Of a stretch of 64,000 nucleotides of DNA, positions 44,130 to 52,074 are shown piece after piece. Position numbers and translations under genes: made by a program. Positions within the stretch are counted from its first letter, which is position 1, and each line of letters begins with the position of its first letter. Origin of the DNA: CAXXIC01 sp049315325 (GTDB lineage Bacteria > Bacteroidota > Bacteroidia > Bacteroidales > UBA7332); the NCBI GenBank assembly GCA_049315325.1, contig JBMOKJ010000003.1, positions 271,760-335,759 of the forward strand, given 5' to 3'. Under the pieces are notes generated by a model that worked only from the letters and a program-made list of their open reading frames with translations, did no database searches and was not told the origin of the DNA.

Positions 44130-46319
44130 ATGCCACAACAAACTAAAACATTCCGTGTATTTGTAAGTTCTACATTTACTGATATGAAGCAGGAAAGAGG
44201 CATTTTGATGCGGGATGCCTTTCCACGACTAGAGAAGTATTGTGAAGAAAACAATGCCAAATTCCAGGCGGTTGATCTTCGATGGGGGGTGAACGAAGAT
44301 GCCGCACGAGACCAGAAAACCCTGCAAATCTGCTTCAACGAAGTAGCAAGATGTCAGAAAATATCGCCCAAACCCAATTTTTTGATTTTGCTCGGCAACC
44401 GTTATGGTTGGCAGCCTGTTCCTGAAATTATTCCAAAAGAGGAGGGGATTGCAATTTGTGATTTTCTGAAAGGAGCACAGAAATCGTTGTTTGAAAAATG
44501 GTACAAACAGGATTTTAATTCCATTTACGAGCACTTTGTATTGCAACCTAAAGATCGGTTGAAAAAGAAAGCAGATGAAAATGAAGAAGATTTAAAAATA
44601 AGAGAATATCAAAACTGGGAAAATACGGAAAAAGAGCTGCGGAATTTGTTGAGAATGTCTGTAAAAGAACTAAAGTTTTCAGAAATACAGCTTGAGAAAT
44701 ACTTAACATCTGCCACTCATCAGGAAATAATAAAAGGAGCCTTAAATCCCCCAAATGACGTAAAAGAACCGGAGAAGCATATTTTTGCATTTTCGAGAAA
44801 TATTAATGATTTGCCTAATAATGTAAGTGCAAAAGACTATACGGATTTGATTGGTAATGAACCCGATTTTGATAGTGAAGTGAAACTCACAGCTTTGAAA
44901 AAGGAACTTGGCGACATGTTAGGGGTATGTCATATAAATAAAATTCCACAAATTACTATAAAAGAAAAGGAAGAGGAAAAAAGAGTATATGATTTACCGA
45001 CACATTACGTGAATTACGACGCGAAATGGGTACATGATTGTGTTGAGTTAGATGATTTGCAGAAATTCAATGATGTGGTTTTCGATGCTTTGAAGAAAGT
45101 AATCAGTGAACAACTAGCGTTGGAGGATGTCAAGGACGAAATCAATCACGAAGTAAAATTGCATAGCGAATTTAAAACAAGGCTTACAGAACATTTCAAA
45201 GGAAGGGATGAAATTTTAAAAACAATCCAACGTTATCTCGATAACAAAAACGAAAAAAGAGTCATGTCGCTGATTGGTGAATCGGGCACAGGCAAATCGA
45301 GCGTGATAGCTCAGGCTATAAAGCAGAATGAAAACGATGGGAGTACATTTGTTTACCGCTTTATTGGCACAAGTTCCGGTTCTTCCAATATCATGTCGCT
45401 CCTGCAAAGTGTGTGCAATCAGATAGCCAAAGCATACGGTGTGGATGCCAAAACACTTGCCCGCGAAGGTAATGAAAAAGCCTGGTACGATATGAACGGA
45501 TTAGCCGATGTTTTACGAAAGTGTTTGGCTTTGGCAACCGAACAAAAACCCATCCTGCTTTTTCTCGATTCGCTTGACCAACTCTCCGACACAGACAATG
45601 CCAAAGCTTTGTACTGGCTGCCCCGCGAATTACCTGACCATGCCCGTTTTGTTGTTTCCTCTTTGAAAGAATTGGAGCCGGCATTAAGTGCAACTGATAA
45701 AGTGGAATTGCCGGTTATGCCCGTTGAAGACGCTGTTGAAATTCTGAAAAAATGGTTTTCATCCATTCATCGTACATTAACTAAAGACCAGAAAGACCTG
45801 GTAATCGGCAGTTTTAGTAAAAACCAATTACCTATTTACTTGAAATTGGCTTTTGAAAAAGCACGCAAGTGGCACAGTTACGACAAGCAACACACTCTTA
45901 AAGAAGATGTTGCCGGAATTATAAACGACTATTTCGATGACTTGGAGATTGAACACGATAAGGATTTTGTAACAAATGCGGTTTGCTATCTGCTTTCAGG
46001 ACGTTATATGGGTTTGGCAGAAAACGAAATTCTTGAAATTTTGGCTTTTGACCCTGAGTATTGGGAGTTGTTTCTCGAAAAAAACAAGTATCATAAAGAT
46101 GACCTGACTGCTTTAAAGACCTTTCTTGAGGGAACGAACAGAGAAAAGGGTGGCTACATGAAAATCCCCATTGCAACCTGGTCACGCCTTTACCTCGACC
46201 TCGAACCATTCCTGACTGAACGCGATGCGGATGGTGTACCGATTATTACCTTTTTCCATAGGCAGTTTAATGAGGTATTGAGGGAGAGATATTTGCTTAT
46301 ATATTTATCTAATAATTAA
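44130..46319 (+). CDS. DUF4062 - STAND NTPase, C-terminal repeats lost by gene splitting
   Basis: The N-terminus is DUF4062 (VFVSSTFTDMKQERG, VDLRWGVNED, LLGNRYGWQP). The STAND NTPase has Walker A GESGTGKSS (G383) and Walker B ILLFLDSLDQLSDTDNA (about 475). The helical part reaches FFHRQFNEVLRERYLL and then ends abruptly in IYLSNN. Proteins of this type normally continue with KLADYF..ELPWLL and repeats, and exactly that sequence begins the gene at 46846. The gene is therefore the 5' half of a split gene. The NTPase half is intact and may still work, but its sensor repeats would have to be supplied in trans. Confidence 0.85.
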   Translation: MPQQTKTFRVFVSSTFTDMKQERGILMRDAFPRLEKYCEENNAKFQAVDLRWGVNEDAARDQKTLQICFNEVARCQKISPKPNFLILLGNRYGWQPVPEIIPKEEGIAICDFLKGAQKSLFEKWYKQDFNSIYEHFVLQPKDRLKKKADENEEDLKIREYQNWENTEKELRNLLRMSVKELKFSEIQLEKYLTSATHQEIIKGALNPPNDVKEPEKHIFAFSRNINDLPNNVSAKDYTDLIGNEPDFDSEVKLTALKKELGDMLGVCHINKIPQITIKEKEEEKRVYDLPTHYVNYDAKWVHDCVELDDLQKFNDVVFDALKKVISEQLALEDVKDEINHEVKLHSEFKTRLTEHFKGRDEILKTIQRYLDNKNEKRVMSLIGESGTGKSSVIAQAIKQNENDGSTFVYRFIGTSSGSSNIMSLLQSVCNQIAKAYGVDAKTLAREGNEKAWYDMNGLADVLRKCLALATEQKPILLFLDSLDQLSDTDNAKALYWLPRELPDHARFVVSSLKELEPALSATDKVELPVMPVEDAVEILKKWFSSIHRTLTKDQKDLVIGSFSKNQLPIYLKLAFEKARKWHSYDKQHTLKEDVAGIINDYFDDLEIEHDKDFVTNAVCYLLSGRYMGLAENEILEILAFDPEYWELFLEKNKYHKDDLTALKTFLEGTNREKGGYMKIPIATWSRLYLDLEPFLTERDADGVPIITFFHRQFNEVLRERYLLIYLSNN

Positions 46320-46839
46320 GAAAATAATATAAATGATACTCCAATAAATCAAAATATCAATAAATATTAATATTATTTAATTATATATATTGTCCAATGC
46401 TGTATAAAAAGTTTTTTTATTGGATTTGATAAAAGTGTATATATTTGTATTTTTTATAAGTCTTTATTTGAAAATTATTACTATGCAAAAATTTGAATAT
46501 TTATTTAATTCAATTCCTTATAATAAAGAAAGCATTAAACCAATTGAAGATGTACTCAAAGAAATTGGACATTCTGATTTTACTTTCCAGTCTCATTCGT
46601 CTGGGTGTACATTGTTGATTATTCATCTCGAATCATTTATGGACTTTTTAGCATTAGAGTCGGAATTTATGCATGCCGGACTTCGTGGAAAATAGTTCGG
46701 ATATCTGATGTAGTATCAATATATTTTTCTTAATTTGTTTGTTCTATTTGATTCAAGGAAACTTATCATTCTTGTTTGCCTCATTTTAAGAAAATATGGA
46801 TTGTTTGTAATATGTGGTTTTCATTTAATAAAATGCTTA
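46300..46839. other. ~540-bp insertion separating the two halves of a STAND-TPR gene
   Basis: TGCTTA occurs at 46294-46299, where the first half loses homology, and again at 46834-46839, just before the second half. It could be a target-site duplication. Joining the two copies gives E-R-Y-L-L-K-E-N-E and then a stop. Removing one copy of a tandem 4-bp repeat (ATGAATGA, about 46846-46853) restores a frame into IKYRSKLADYF. The segment is very AT-rich and encodes one small protein. No transposase or terminal inverted repeat is visible. Confidence 0.5.
46483..46695 (+). CDS. Small protein of unknown function inside the inserted segment
   Basis: Seventy residues from ATG 46483 (an upstream ATG at 46420 adds a hydrophobic stretch but looks like AT-rich leader). 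The sequence is a plausible small globular alpha/beta protein: KPIEDVLKEIGHSDF, CTLLIIHLESFMDFLALE. I do not recognise a family. It lies alone inside the segment that splits the STAND-TPR gene, so it may be cargo of a tiny element, or not expressed. Confidence 0.45.
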   Translation: MQKFEYLFNSIPYNKESIKPIEDVLKEIGHSDFTFQSHSSGCTLLIIHLESFMDFLALESEFMHAGLRGK

Positions 46840-46845
46840 AAGAAA

Positions 46846-48009
46846 ATGAATGAAATAAAATATAGAAGTAAACTTGCGGATTATTTTGATGACACCAATT
46901 ATTCTATAAGAAAGATTAAAGAACTTCCTTGGTTGTTAAATAAAAATCATGATTGGGTTAGGCTTCAGAAAGTTATATCTGATAAAATTCTTTTTAAAGG
47001 TATTTGGGTGGCAAGTGATATTGATTTACGGATATACTTAAACTCTTTATATGAGAATACGACGTTCTCCCTTGAGACTTCTTATTACAAAGATATTTAT
47101 GCAGGTCCACTAAAACCTGATACTGATTTTTTATGGGCATTACAGATTTTTCTTAAAAATAGAAATCAATTGAATGGAGTAAGAGCAATACATAAAACTT
47201 TATTGTGGATAGCAGATAAAACAAATGATTCATCTTTATACCTTGACGTTTATAGGCAAATGGCAAACTTGTTTCGCGATGAAGGCCAATTAGATAAAGC
47301 AAACCAGATTTATTTGAAATTAAATGAAATGTGCAGCAATTCAACTGACAAATCAGACAACATTGAAGTACTATATGAATTGGGATCTATGGCTATGGTT
47401 CAAAACGATTACAAAACGGCCATCGGCTATTTTATAGAAGCCACAAAAAAAGCTGAAATTACAAATAAACTCTCATCTAAAGTAAAATGCCTTGGCGCAA
47501 TTTCCGCCATATATATGGACCTCAATCATTGGCAGCTTGCAAAAGAAACATTGGATGAATGTGAACTCCTATGTAAATCCATTAATGACTTGGATTTATT
47601 AAAGCTTGTACTTCAGGAGAAATCCAATTTGTTAATTTTAATGGGCGATTACAATGCAGCGATAGAAATACTAAATGAAAAAGAAAAAATTTGTATAACA
47701 TTGGGCGATAATATCAGCTTGTTGCGATGTATAAGTACAATGGGACTAGCATTAATTCGTCTCAATAAAGGCACTGAGGCACTCGAGGTATTAGAAGAAG
47801 GACTTGAGATTGCCAGGCAATTTGGCAGGATAGATGAAATAGCAGGGATTCTGGGTAATTTGTCACTTGCTTATTCCAAAATAGGGGATTATGATCAGGC
47901 AAAAATTGAAATTAAAAATGCTTTTAAAGAAATTGAAGGCAAGGGTTTGATTAACTTGGAGAAACAGCTACGTGTAATTCATACTGAAATTACTTTAAAT
48001 GGTATCTAA
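46846..48009 (+). CDS. TPR protein, detached C-terminal half of the split STAND gene
   Basis: ATG 46846 is chosen; the in-frame extension upstream to 46735 is hydrophobic, AT-rich and without homology to the family. The start (KYRSKLADYFDD, KELPWLLNK, WVRLQKVISDKILF) is the segment that follows the NTPase in DUF4062-STAND proteins; the intact protein at 35103 has a similar ELPWLL segment. At least six TPR-type helix pairs follow (GQLDKANQIYLKLNE, NDYKTAIGYFIEATKKA, GDYNAAIEILNEKEK, GDYDQAKIEIKNAF). It is open throughout, so selection may keep it as a separate sensor subunit. Confidence 0.78.
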   Translation: MNEIKYRSKLADYFDDTNYSIRKIKELPWLLNKNHDWVRLQKVISDKILFKGIWVASDIDLRIYLNSLYENTTFSLETSYYKDIYAGPLKPDTDFLWALQIFLKNRNQLNGVRAIHKTLLWIADKTNDSSLYLDVYRQMANLFRDEGQLDKANQIYLKLNEMCSNSTDKSDNIEVLYELGSMAMVQNDYKTAIGYFIEATKKAEITNKLSSKVKCLGAISAIYMDLNHWQLAKETLDECELLCKSINDLDLLKLVLQEKSNLLILMGDYNAAIEILNEKEKICITLGDNISLLRCISTMGLALIRLNKGTEALEVLEEGLEIARQFGRIDEIAGILGNLSLAYSKIGDYDQAKIEIKNAFKEIEGKGLINLEKQLRVIHTEITLNGI

Positions 48010-48060
48010 CAAAATAATTATATTTACTAACCAATAAATTAATAGGAGGAATATCAAATC

Positions 48061-48555
48061 ATGACAACACTTCACATGCTAGTTTCAACCGGTAAAGCAG
48101 ACATGGTTGAAAATTTTTTACTCACAAAACCAGATGTAAATGAACGAACTCAACCTAATGGTTTTACAGCACTTCACCTTAATGTCTCCGGTGTGTTAAT
48201 TGATACTCAGGAGAGACAGAGAATTATTAAGTTACTACATAATGCCGGAGCAGATTTAGAAGCCAAAACTTTTGATAAGGGCTTAACGCCACTTCAACTT
48301 GCAGCAATGAGAGGTAAACCCCTTTGCGCAAAGACTTTAATTGATTGTGGCGCAGATGTTAATGCTGTAGAGGGCAATGGTGCCACTGCTCTTCATGGTG
48401 CTGCATTCTATGGTGATGAAGATATTGTAAAAGTACTATTAGAAGCAGGTGCAGATCCGTTATTTCCTGATAAACATGGAAATACACCATTATCATTAGC
48501 AAGGGATAAAGGGCATGAGAAAGTTTATGAATTGCTACAATCTAAAATTAATTGA
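48061..48555 (+). CDS. Ankyrin repeat protein
   Basis: A protein of 164 residues made almost wholly of about four ankyrin repeats: NGFTALHLNVSG, GLTPLQLAAMRGKPLCAKTL, GATALHGAAFYGDEDIVKVLL and GNTPLSLARDKGHEKVYELL. A strong Shine-Dalgarno sequence (AGGAGGA at 48044-48050, 10 bp before the ATG) is unusual for this phylum and for this window. There is no signal peptide or membrane segment. Probably a protein-binding adaptor; in STAND clusters such short repeat proteins can act as inhibitors or adaptors, but here that is conjecture. Confidence 0.85.
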   Translation: MTTLHMLVSTGKADMVENFLLTKPDVNERTQPNGFTALHLNVSGVLIDTQERQRIIKLLHNAGADLEAKTFDKGLTPLQLAAMRGKPLCAKTLIDCGADVNAVEGNGATALHGAAFYGDEDIVKVLLEAGADPLFPDKHGNTPLSLARDKGHEKVYELLQSKIN

Positions 48556-48625
48556 TAAAGTTTTTTTGATAGAAATAATTAAATCATAAATAATTGTAAT
48601 AGTATTAATAAATCAAAGAATAATC

Positions 48626-49189
48626 ATGATAGATCAAATTTTATGTTTTACAACAATGGATTCCGTTGATATGTTTCTCGAATCGATGCACAATGTTGTA
48701 AAAGAAAATCCTCAGCTAAAGTTGGGTTCTCCAGAAGAACTGATTGAAAAAGTAAGATTAAGGATAATTGACGACTTTAGCTATATTCGGGAAGATAAAA
48801 AAAAACTTGATTTTTTTTATAAAATGAAAGACCTTCCATGTAAAGATGTTGTTATGCATTGGGCATCAAACCCGGAGATTGCATTAACAAACGAGGGATC
48901 ACATCTATTGTTTGCTGAAGCATGGATAAGGATTTCGATAGCAATGTTATTGGCAAAAAAAAACCAAGTAGATGACCTCCTTCAGGTCTCTTTTATATGT
49001 TGTAAATTGCTATCTGATTGGTCCAAAGTTGGCTATAGGTTGGATTGGCAACCTAATAATGAAAAAGTGAATCATTTAAGTAAATCATCTCCTGTTGGAA
49101 TCTGGACTATAGAATGGGCAAAGGATCAAAGTCGATCTAAAATAAATATTAAGGTCAAAAAGAAATGGTGGCAGTTTTTTAAAAAATAA
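48626..49189 (+). CDS. Conserved-looking protein of unknown function
   Basis: A protein of 187 residues that I do not recognise. It is predicted mostly helical, with an acidic-basic N-terminal half (KLGSPEELIEKVRLRIIDDF), a central amphipathic region (HLLFAEAWIRISIAMLLAKK) and a strongly basic tail ending KKKWWQFFKK. There is no signal peptide. It lies in the middle part of the cluster between the ankyrin gene and two small genes, all in the same direction. It may be an accessory or immunity-type factor of the system, but nothing in the sequence proves this. Confidence 0.6.
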   Translation: MIDQILCFTTMDSVDMFLESMHNVVKENPQLKLGSPEELIEKVRLRIIDDFSYIREDKKKLDFFYKMKDLPCKDVVMHWASNPEIALTNEGSHLLFAEAWIRISIAMLLAKKNQVDDLLQVSFICCKLLSDWSKVGYRLDWQPNNEKVNHLSKSSPVGIWTIEWAKDQSRSKINIKVKKKWWQFFKK

Positions 49190-49305
49190 TTATATTAAAG
49201 ATATATGCATTCTTTATTACCAAGAGAAGTATAGAATAGCGACAATAGTAAATGTTACTTATACAAGATAACATAGTAACATTATTAAACTTAAAATCAA
49301 AGAAA

Positions 49306-49527
49306 ATGGAAATTAATAAATTAAAACTTGAACCCAATTGCGAATATAAAGGCAAGGGAAAAATGGAACTATTTGCTGGAGCAAGTATAACTTTTGATGT
49401 AACTTTAAAAACTAATCCTTATGGAAAAATAACTGAATATAAAGATTCAAGTCCAGGCGAACCAATACCGGAATTAGTTGATATTATTTCACTTTTAAAT
49501 ATTACTACTGGAAATGTCGTTTTATAA
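49306..49527 (+). CDS. Small protein of unknown function
   Basis: Seventy-three residues from ATG 49306; the in-frame ATG at 49252 adds an unlikely extension. The composition is like a small beta-rich protein (LEPNCEYKGKGKMELFAG, ASITFDVTLKTNPYGKI). No family is recognised. It is followed 41 bp later by another small gene. Confidence 0.5.
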   Translation: MEINKLKLEPNCEYKGKGKMELFAGASITFDVTLKTNPYGKITEYKDSSPGEPIPELVDIISLLNITTGNVVL

Positions 49528-49568
49528 AAAATCGTTTTCGACAAATTTAATAATCAAAAAAAAGAAAT

Positions 49569-49973
49569 ATGTCATTCAAATGTATAATTGGTATTCATAC
49601 TTGGGATGGATATAAATGTTCTAAATGTGGAAAAATCATCAAGATAAGTAAACTTCCGCAACAACTCTTCGTCCCAGCCATTAATATACCAAGCACGGGA
49701 ATAGTTCACGCACCTGTTACGGATGCTGAGAATATGGCAATCCCAGCATTTGACAGTGAAAGCAAAGCAGTCAACTGGCTCGAGAGTGGCGGTGATGCAT
49801 TGATTTGGCCAATTGATAACCAAAGGCTATATCCAGGAGGACGTATAGTAATCTTAGATACAACTCCTGAGTTGCTAAGAAATGGATTACCATCCATTGG
49901 TGGTCGCAAACGCGTTGTACACCTAAATCCACGCATTGGAATATCTCCTGATGACCTAACTAAGGACTTATAA
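49569..49973 (+). CDS. Small zinc-knuckle protein of unknown function
   Basis: A protein of 134 residues. The N-terminus IGIHTWDGYKCSKCGK contains a His and a CxxC pair that could hold a metal with partners elsewhere. The rest (DSESKAVNWLESGGDALIWP, GGRIVILDTTPELLRNG, IGISPDDLTKDL) looks like a compact alpha/beta domain. No known family is recognised. It is the last small gene before the broken WD40 gene. Function is unknown; a regulatory or adaptor role within the cluster is only a guess. Confidence 0.55.
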   Translation: MSFKCIIGIHTWDGYKCSKCGKIIKISKLPQQLFVPAINIPSTGIVHAPVTDAENMAIPAFDSESKAVNWLESGGDALIWPIDNQRLYPGGRIVILDTTPELLRNGLPSIGGRKRVVHLNPRIGISPDDLTKDL

Positions 49974-50097
49974 AACTGGTGAATGACTGCCTAAGAAAAA
50001 CGCATGCATTGCTTATTTGACGGAATGTTAAAACAATTTTAACCTAACAATAGGATTACTATTAATTAAGACACAGTTCACTGTTTATCTTCTAGAC

Positions 50098-50292
50098 TTG
50101 AATCCTAAGAATTTTTTATCCATGATGCCGGTGCTGAGTTGGCAGGGCAAACCCATCACTTACAACGATAAAGAGGTAGGCAGAGCCTCAGTTGTGGATG
50201 TGAAGAACGACGGACGAGTAATAATTACGGTTGAAGTAGAATCGGCCTACGCATCCAAGAAGCTCGGAGAGGACTTTGTGCTTCGTGACTAA
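50098..50292 (+). CDS. 64-residue ORF in frame with the following WD40 remnant
   Basis: A short frame that closes with TAA at 50290. The sequence (PVLSWQGKPITYNDKEVGRA, DGRVIITVEV) looks like a small beta-barrel or SH3-like piece. The reading frame continues in the WD40 remnant directly after the TAA, so this may be the N-terminus of the same broken gene and not an independent one. No family is recognised. Confidence 0.45.
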   Translation: MNPKNFLSMMPVLSWQGKPITYNDKEVGRASVVDVKNDGRVIITVEVESAYASKKLGEDFVLRD

Positions 50293-51113
50293 CTGAGAAC
50301 CTTCATCCTTTTGGACTTCGAAAATGGGCAGACGGTCAAAGCACTCAACGTATATTCTTGAAGAGTTGTATCAGTTGCTATCACCCTGGATGGAAAAAGA
50401 GCAATATCTGGTTTCTTTGATGGTAACTGCATCCTCTTGATCCTCGAAACTGGGAAAGTAGTCAAAACTCTCTTTGGGCATACCTCAAGAGTTTCTTCCG
50501 TTTCAATCACTCCCGATGGCAAAAGGGCAATCTCCTGATCTGCTGACCATACCTTCATCCTATGGGACATGCAAACAGGGGAGGCAATCAAAACATTCAA
50601 CGGGTATAATAACATGGTTCGCGCCGTTTCAATCACCCTTGATGGCAAATGGGCGGTTTCTGCATCCGATTACAAAACCTGCATTCTATGGAACCTACAA
50701 ACTGGGGAACAGTGGGTTCGATTTGTTTCAAATTCTGAAATACATAAAGTTACACAATTTCCAAAAGGTATCGTTTTGGGTAATCTTTCTGGTGAAGTGG
50801 TGATATTGAAACTAGACAAGGAATTAGTTCAACAAGATACACCATCACAACCATCCTTCAAATCTGGGATTTTGAATTTCAACAATACCAGCCACTTTCA
50901 GTAGATTGCCCATTATGTGGGCATCACTTTGCACTACTTGTTTCGGTTTTGGCTACCATTGAAGAAATAACTAAAAAAGCAGGATTAAGACCGGATCAAT
51001 CACCTTGTTTGGAGTTACCTGATGAAGTATGGGAAGAACCGGGGTTAATCGGAGTATGTCCGGAATGTGGAGAGACATTGAAGTTTAATCCGTTTATTGC
51101 AGGAGGAGATTAA
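50293..51113 (+). pseudogene. Broken WD40 - zinc-ribbon gene
   Basis: One frame from 50293 reads through WD40 blades (SVAITLDGKRAISG, SVSITPDGKRAIS, HTFILWDMQTGEAIKTF, CILWNLQTG) with in-frame TGA codons at 50359 and 50536. Both replace the Gly of a repeat motif (expected GGA). Near 50840-50850 the frame shifts: the other frame continues as ILQIWDFEFQQ and then a zinc-ribbon-like end with CPLCGHHF and CPECGETLKFNPF, stopping at 51113. The remnant lies 35 bp before the MoxR gene. It was probably the repeat-bearing sensor or effector of operon B, now inactivated. Confidence 0.8.
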
Positions 51114-51148
51114 AACCAAAATAATAACAACAGAAAATATATACAACC

Positions 51149-52051
51149 ATGCAAAAACAAAAAATCCAGTTAAACAACAAGCTCGTATGGCCGAGTGAGC
51201 CATACACGCCTAACCCTACCATGATGCCGGCATTTGTGGGCAGAGAAAAAGAAATGGAGTTGATTATGGCTTCGTGGATAGCCGGTCCGCACACCTTGCC
51301 ACTGTCACCTGTATTGGTGGGTGAGCCGGGTGTGGGTAAAAACCGCATTGTGTACGAGCTCGCACGATTTACCAACCGTGATCTGTATTTGTTTCAGGGA
51401 CATGAAGATATTACTGCTGAAGATTTGGCTTGTACAGTACGTTTTAGCGACGATACTGCCAACTTGATGGAATATGTGCTTTCGCCATTGGTTTGTGCCA
51501 TGCTGAATGGAGGTATCTTTTTTCTTGACGAAATAGGGAAAATCCGTCCACGGGCATTAGCATTGCTGGTGAGTGTGTTGGACGAGCGGCGATATATTGA
51601 TTCTACGCTGTTGGGTGAGCGGGTATATGCCAAGCCGGGCTTCCGCTTTATTGCAGCCACCAATACAGGTGAAGTGGGCATGTTACCTGAGTTTATCCGT
51701 TCACGCCTACGTCCGGTCATTAAAATCGGTTTTCCACCTCGTCAGGAAATAGAAGAAATCATCCAACGACAATTTAAAAGCCGCATGGAAAACCTGTCAG
51801 CCTTGATGGAACGGTTCTGGTATATGTGGGATATGCACAGTACCGACACGCCACCAACACCACGCGATGCAATAGCTGTTTTCAGTATGGCATCCAGTAT
51901 CAGTGATTTTGAATCACGAGACGGATTGGAACAACTAAGGTCGATTATCAAAACAGATGCTTTTACCTTGGATGCATCTGATAATCAGATTGCTGTTTCT
52001 TACGATCATCTGGACAAAGCCATAAAGGAATTGTTTGGAAAAGAAAAATAA
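51149..52051 (+). CDS. MoxR-type AAA+ ATPase with GKN Walker A
   Basis: A single AAA+ domain in 300 residues: Walker A GEPGVGKN (G58-N65), Walker B FFLDEIGK (about 125-132), sensor 1 in FIAATN, and arginine-finger region FIRSRLRP. The residue after the Walker A Lys is Asn instead of Ser/Thr, a variant that I recall from VWA8-like AAA+ proteins. MoxR ATPases act as chaperones that remodel partners, often with vWA or TraB-like proteins from the same operon. Here the next genes are FtsZ-like and TraB/TIKI-like. The gaps to the following genes (23, 21, 40 and 18 bp) show one operon. Confidence 0.85.
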   Translation: MQKQKIQLNNKLVWPSEPYTPNPTMMPAFVGREKEMELIMASWIAGPHTLPLSPVLVGEPGVGKNRIVYELARFTNRDLYLFQGHEDITAEDLACTVRFSDDTANLMEYVLSPLVCAMLNGGIFFLDEIGKIRPRALALLVSVLDERRYIDSTLLGERVYAKPGFRFIAATNTGEVGMLPEFIRSRLRPVIKIGFPPRQEIEEIIQRQFKSRMENLSALMERFWYMWDMHSTDTPPTPRDAIAVFSMASSISDFESRDGLEQLRSIIKTDAFTLDASDNQIAVSYDHLDKAIKELFGKEK

Positions 52052-52074
52052 CAAATTGCAAACAAGGCAAGCAA

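Noticed and set aside
46735..46845. Earlier start for the TPR protein
   Set aside because: The extension is hydrophobic, AT-rich and lies in the inserted segment; the family homology starts right after 46846.
50293..50904. TGA read as glycine (alternative code) in the WD40 remnant
   Set aside because: Both TGA codons sit at Gly positions, but neighbouring intact genes end in TGA (for example at 6562, 21181 and 25395), and the same remnant also has a frameshift. Pseudogenisation explains it better.
50569..50904. Independent small WD40 gene starting at an internal ATG
   Set aside because: The Met lies in the middle of a WD40 blade and the frame continues upstream through a stop; it is part of the broken gene.
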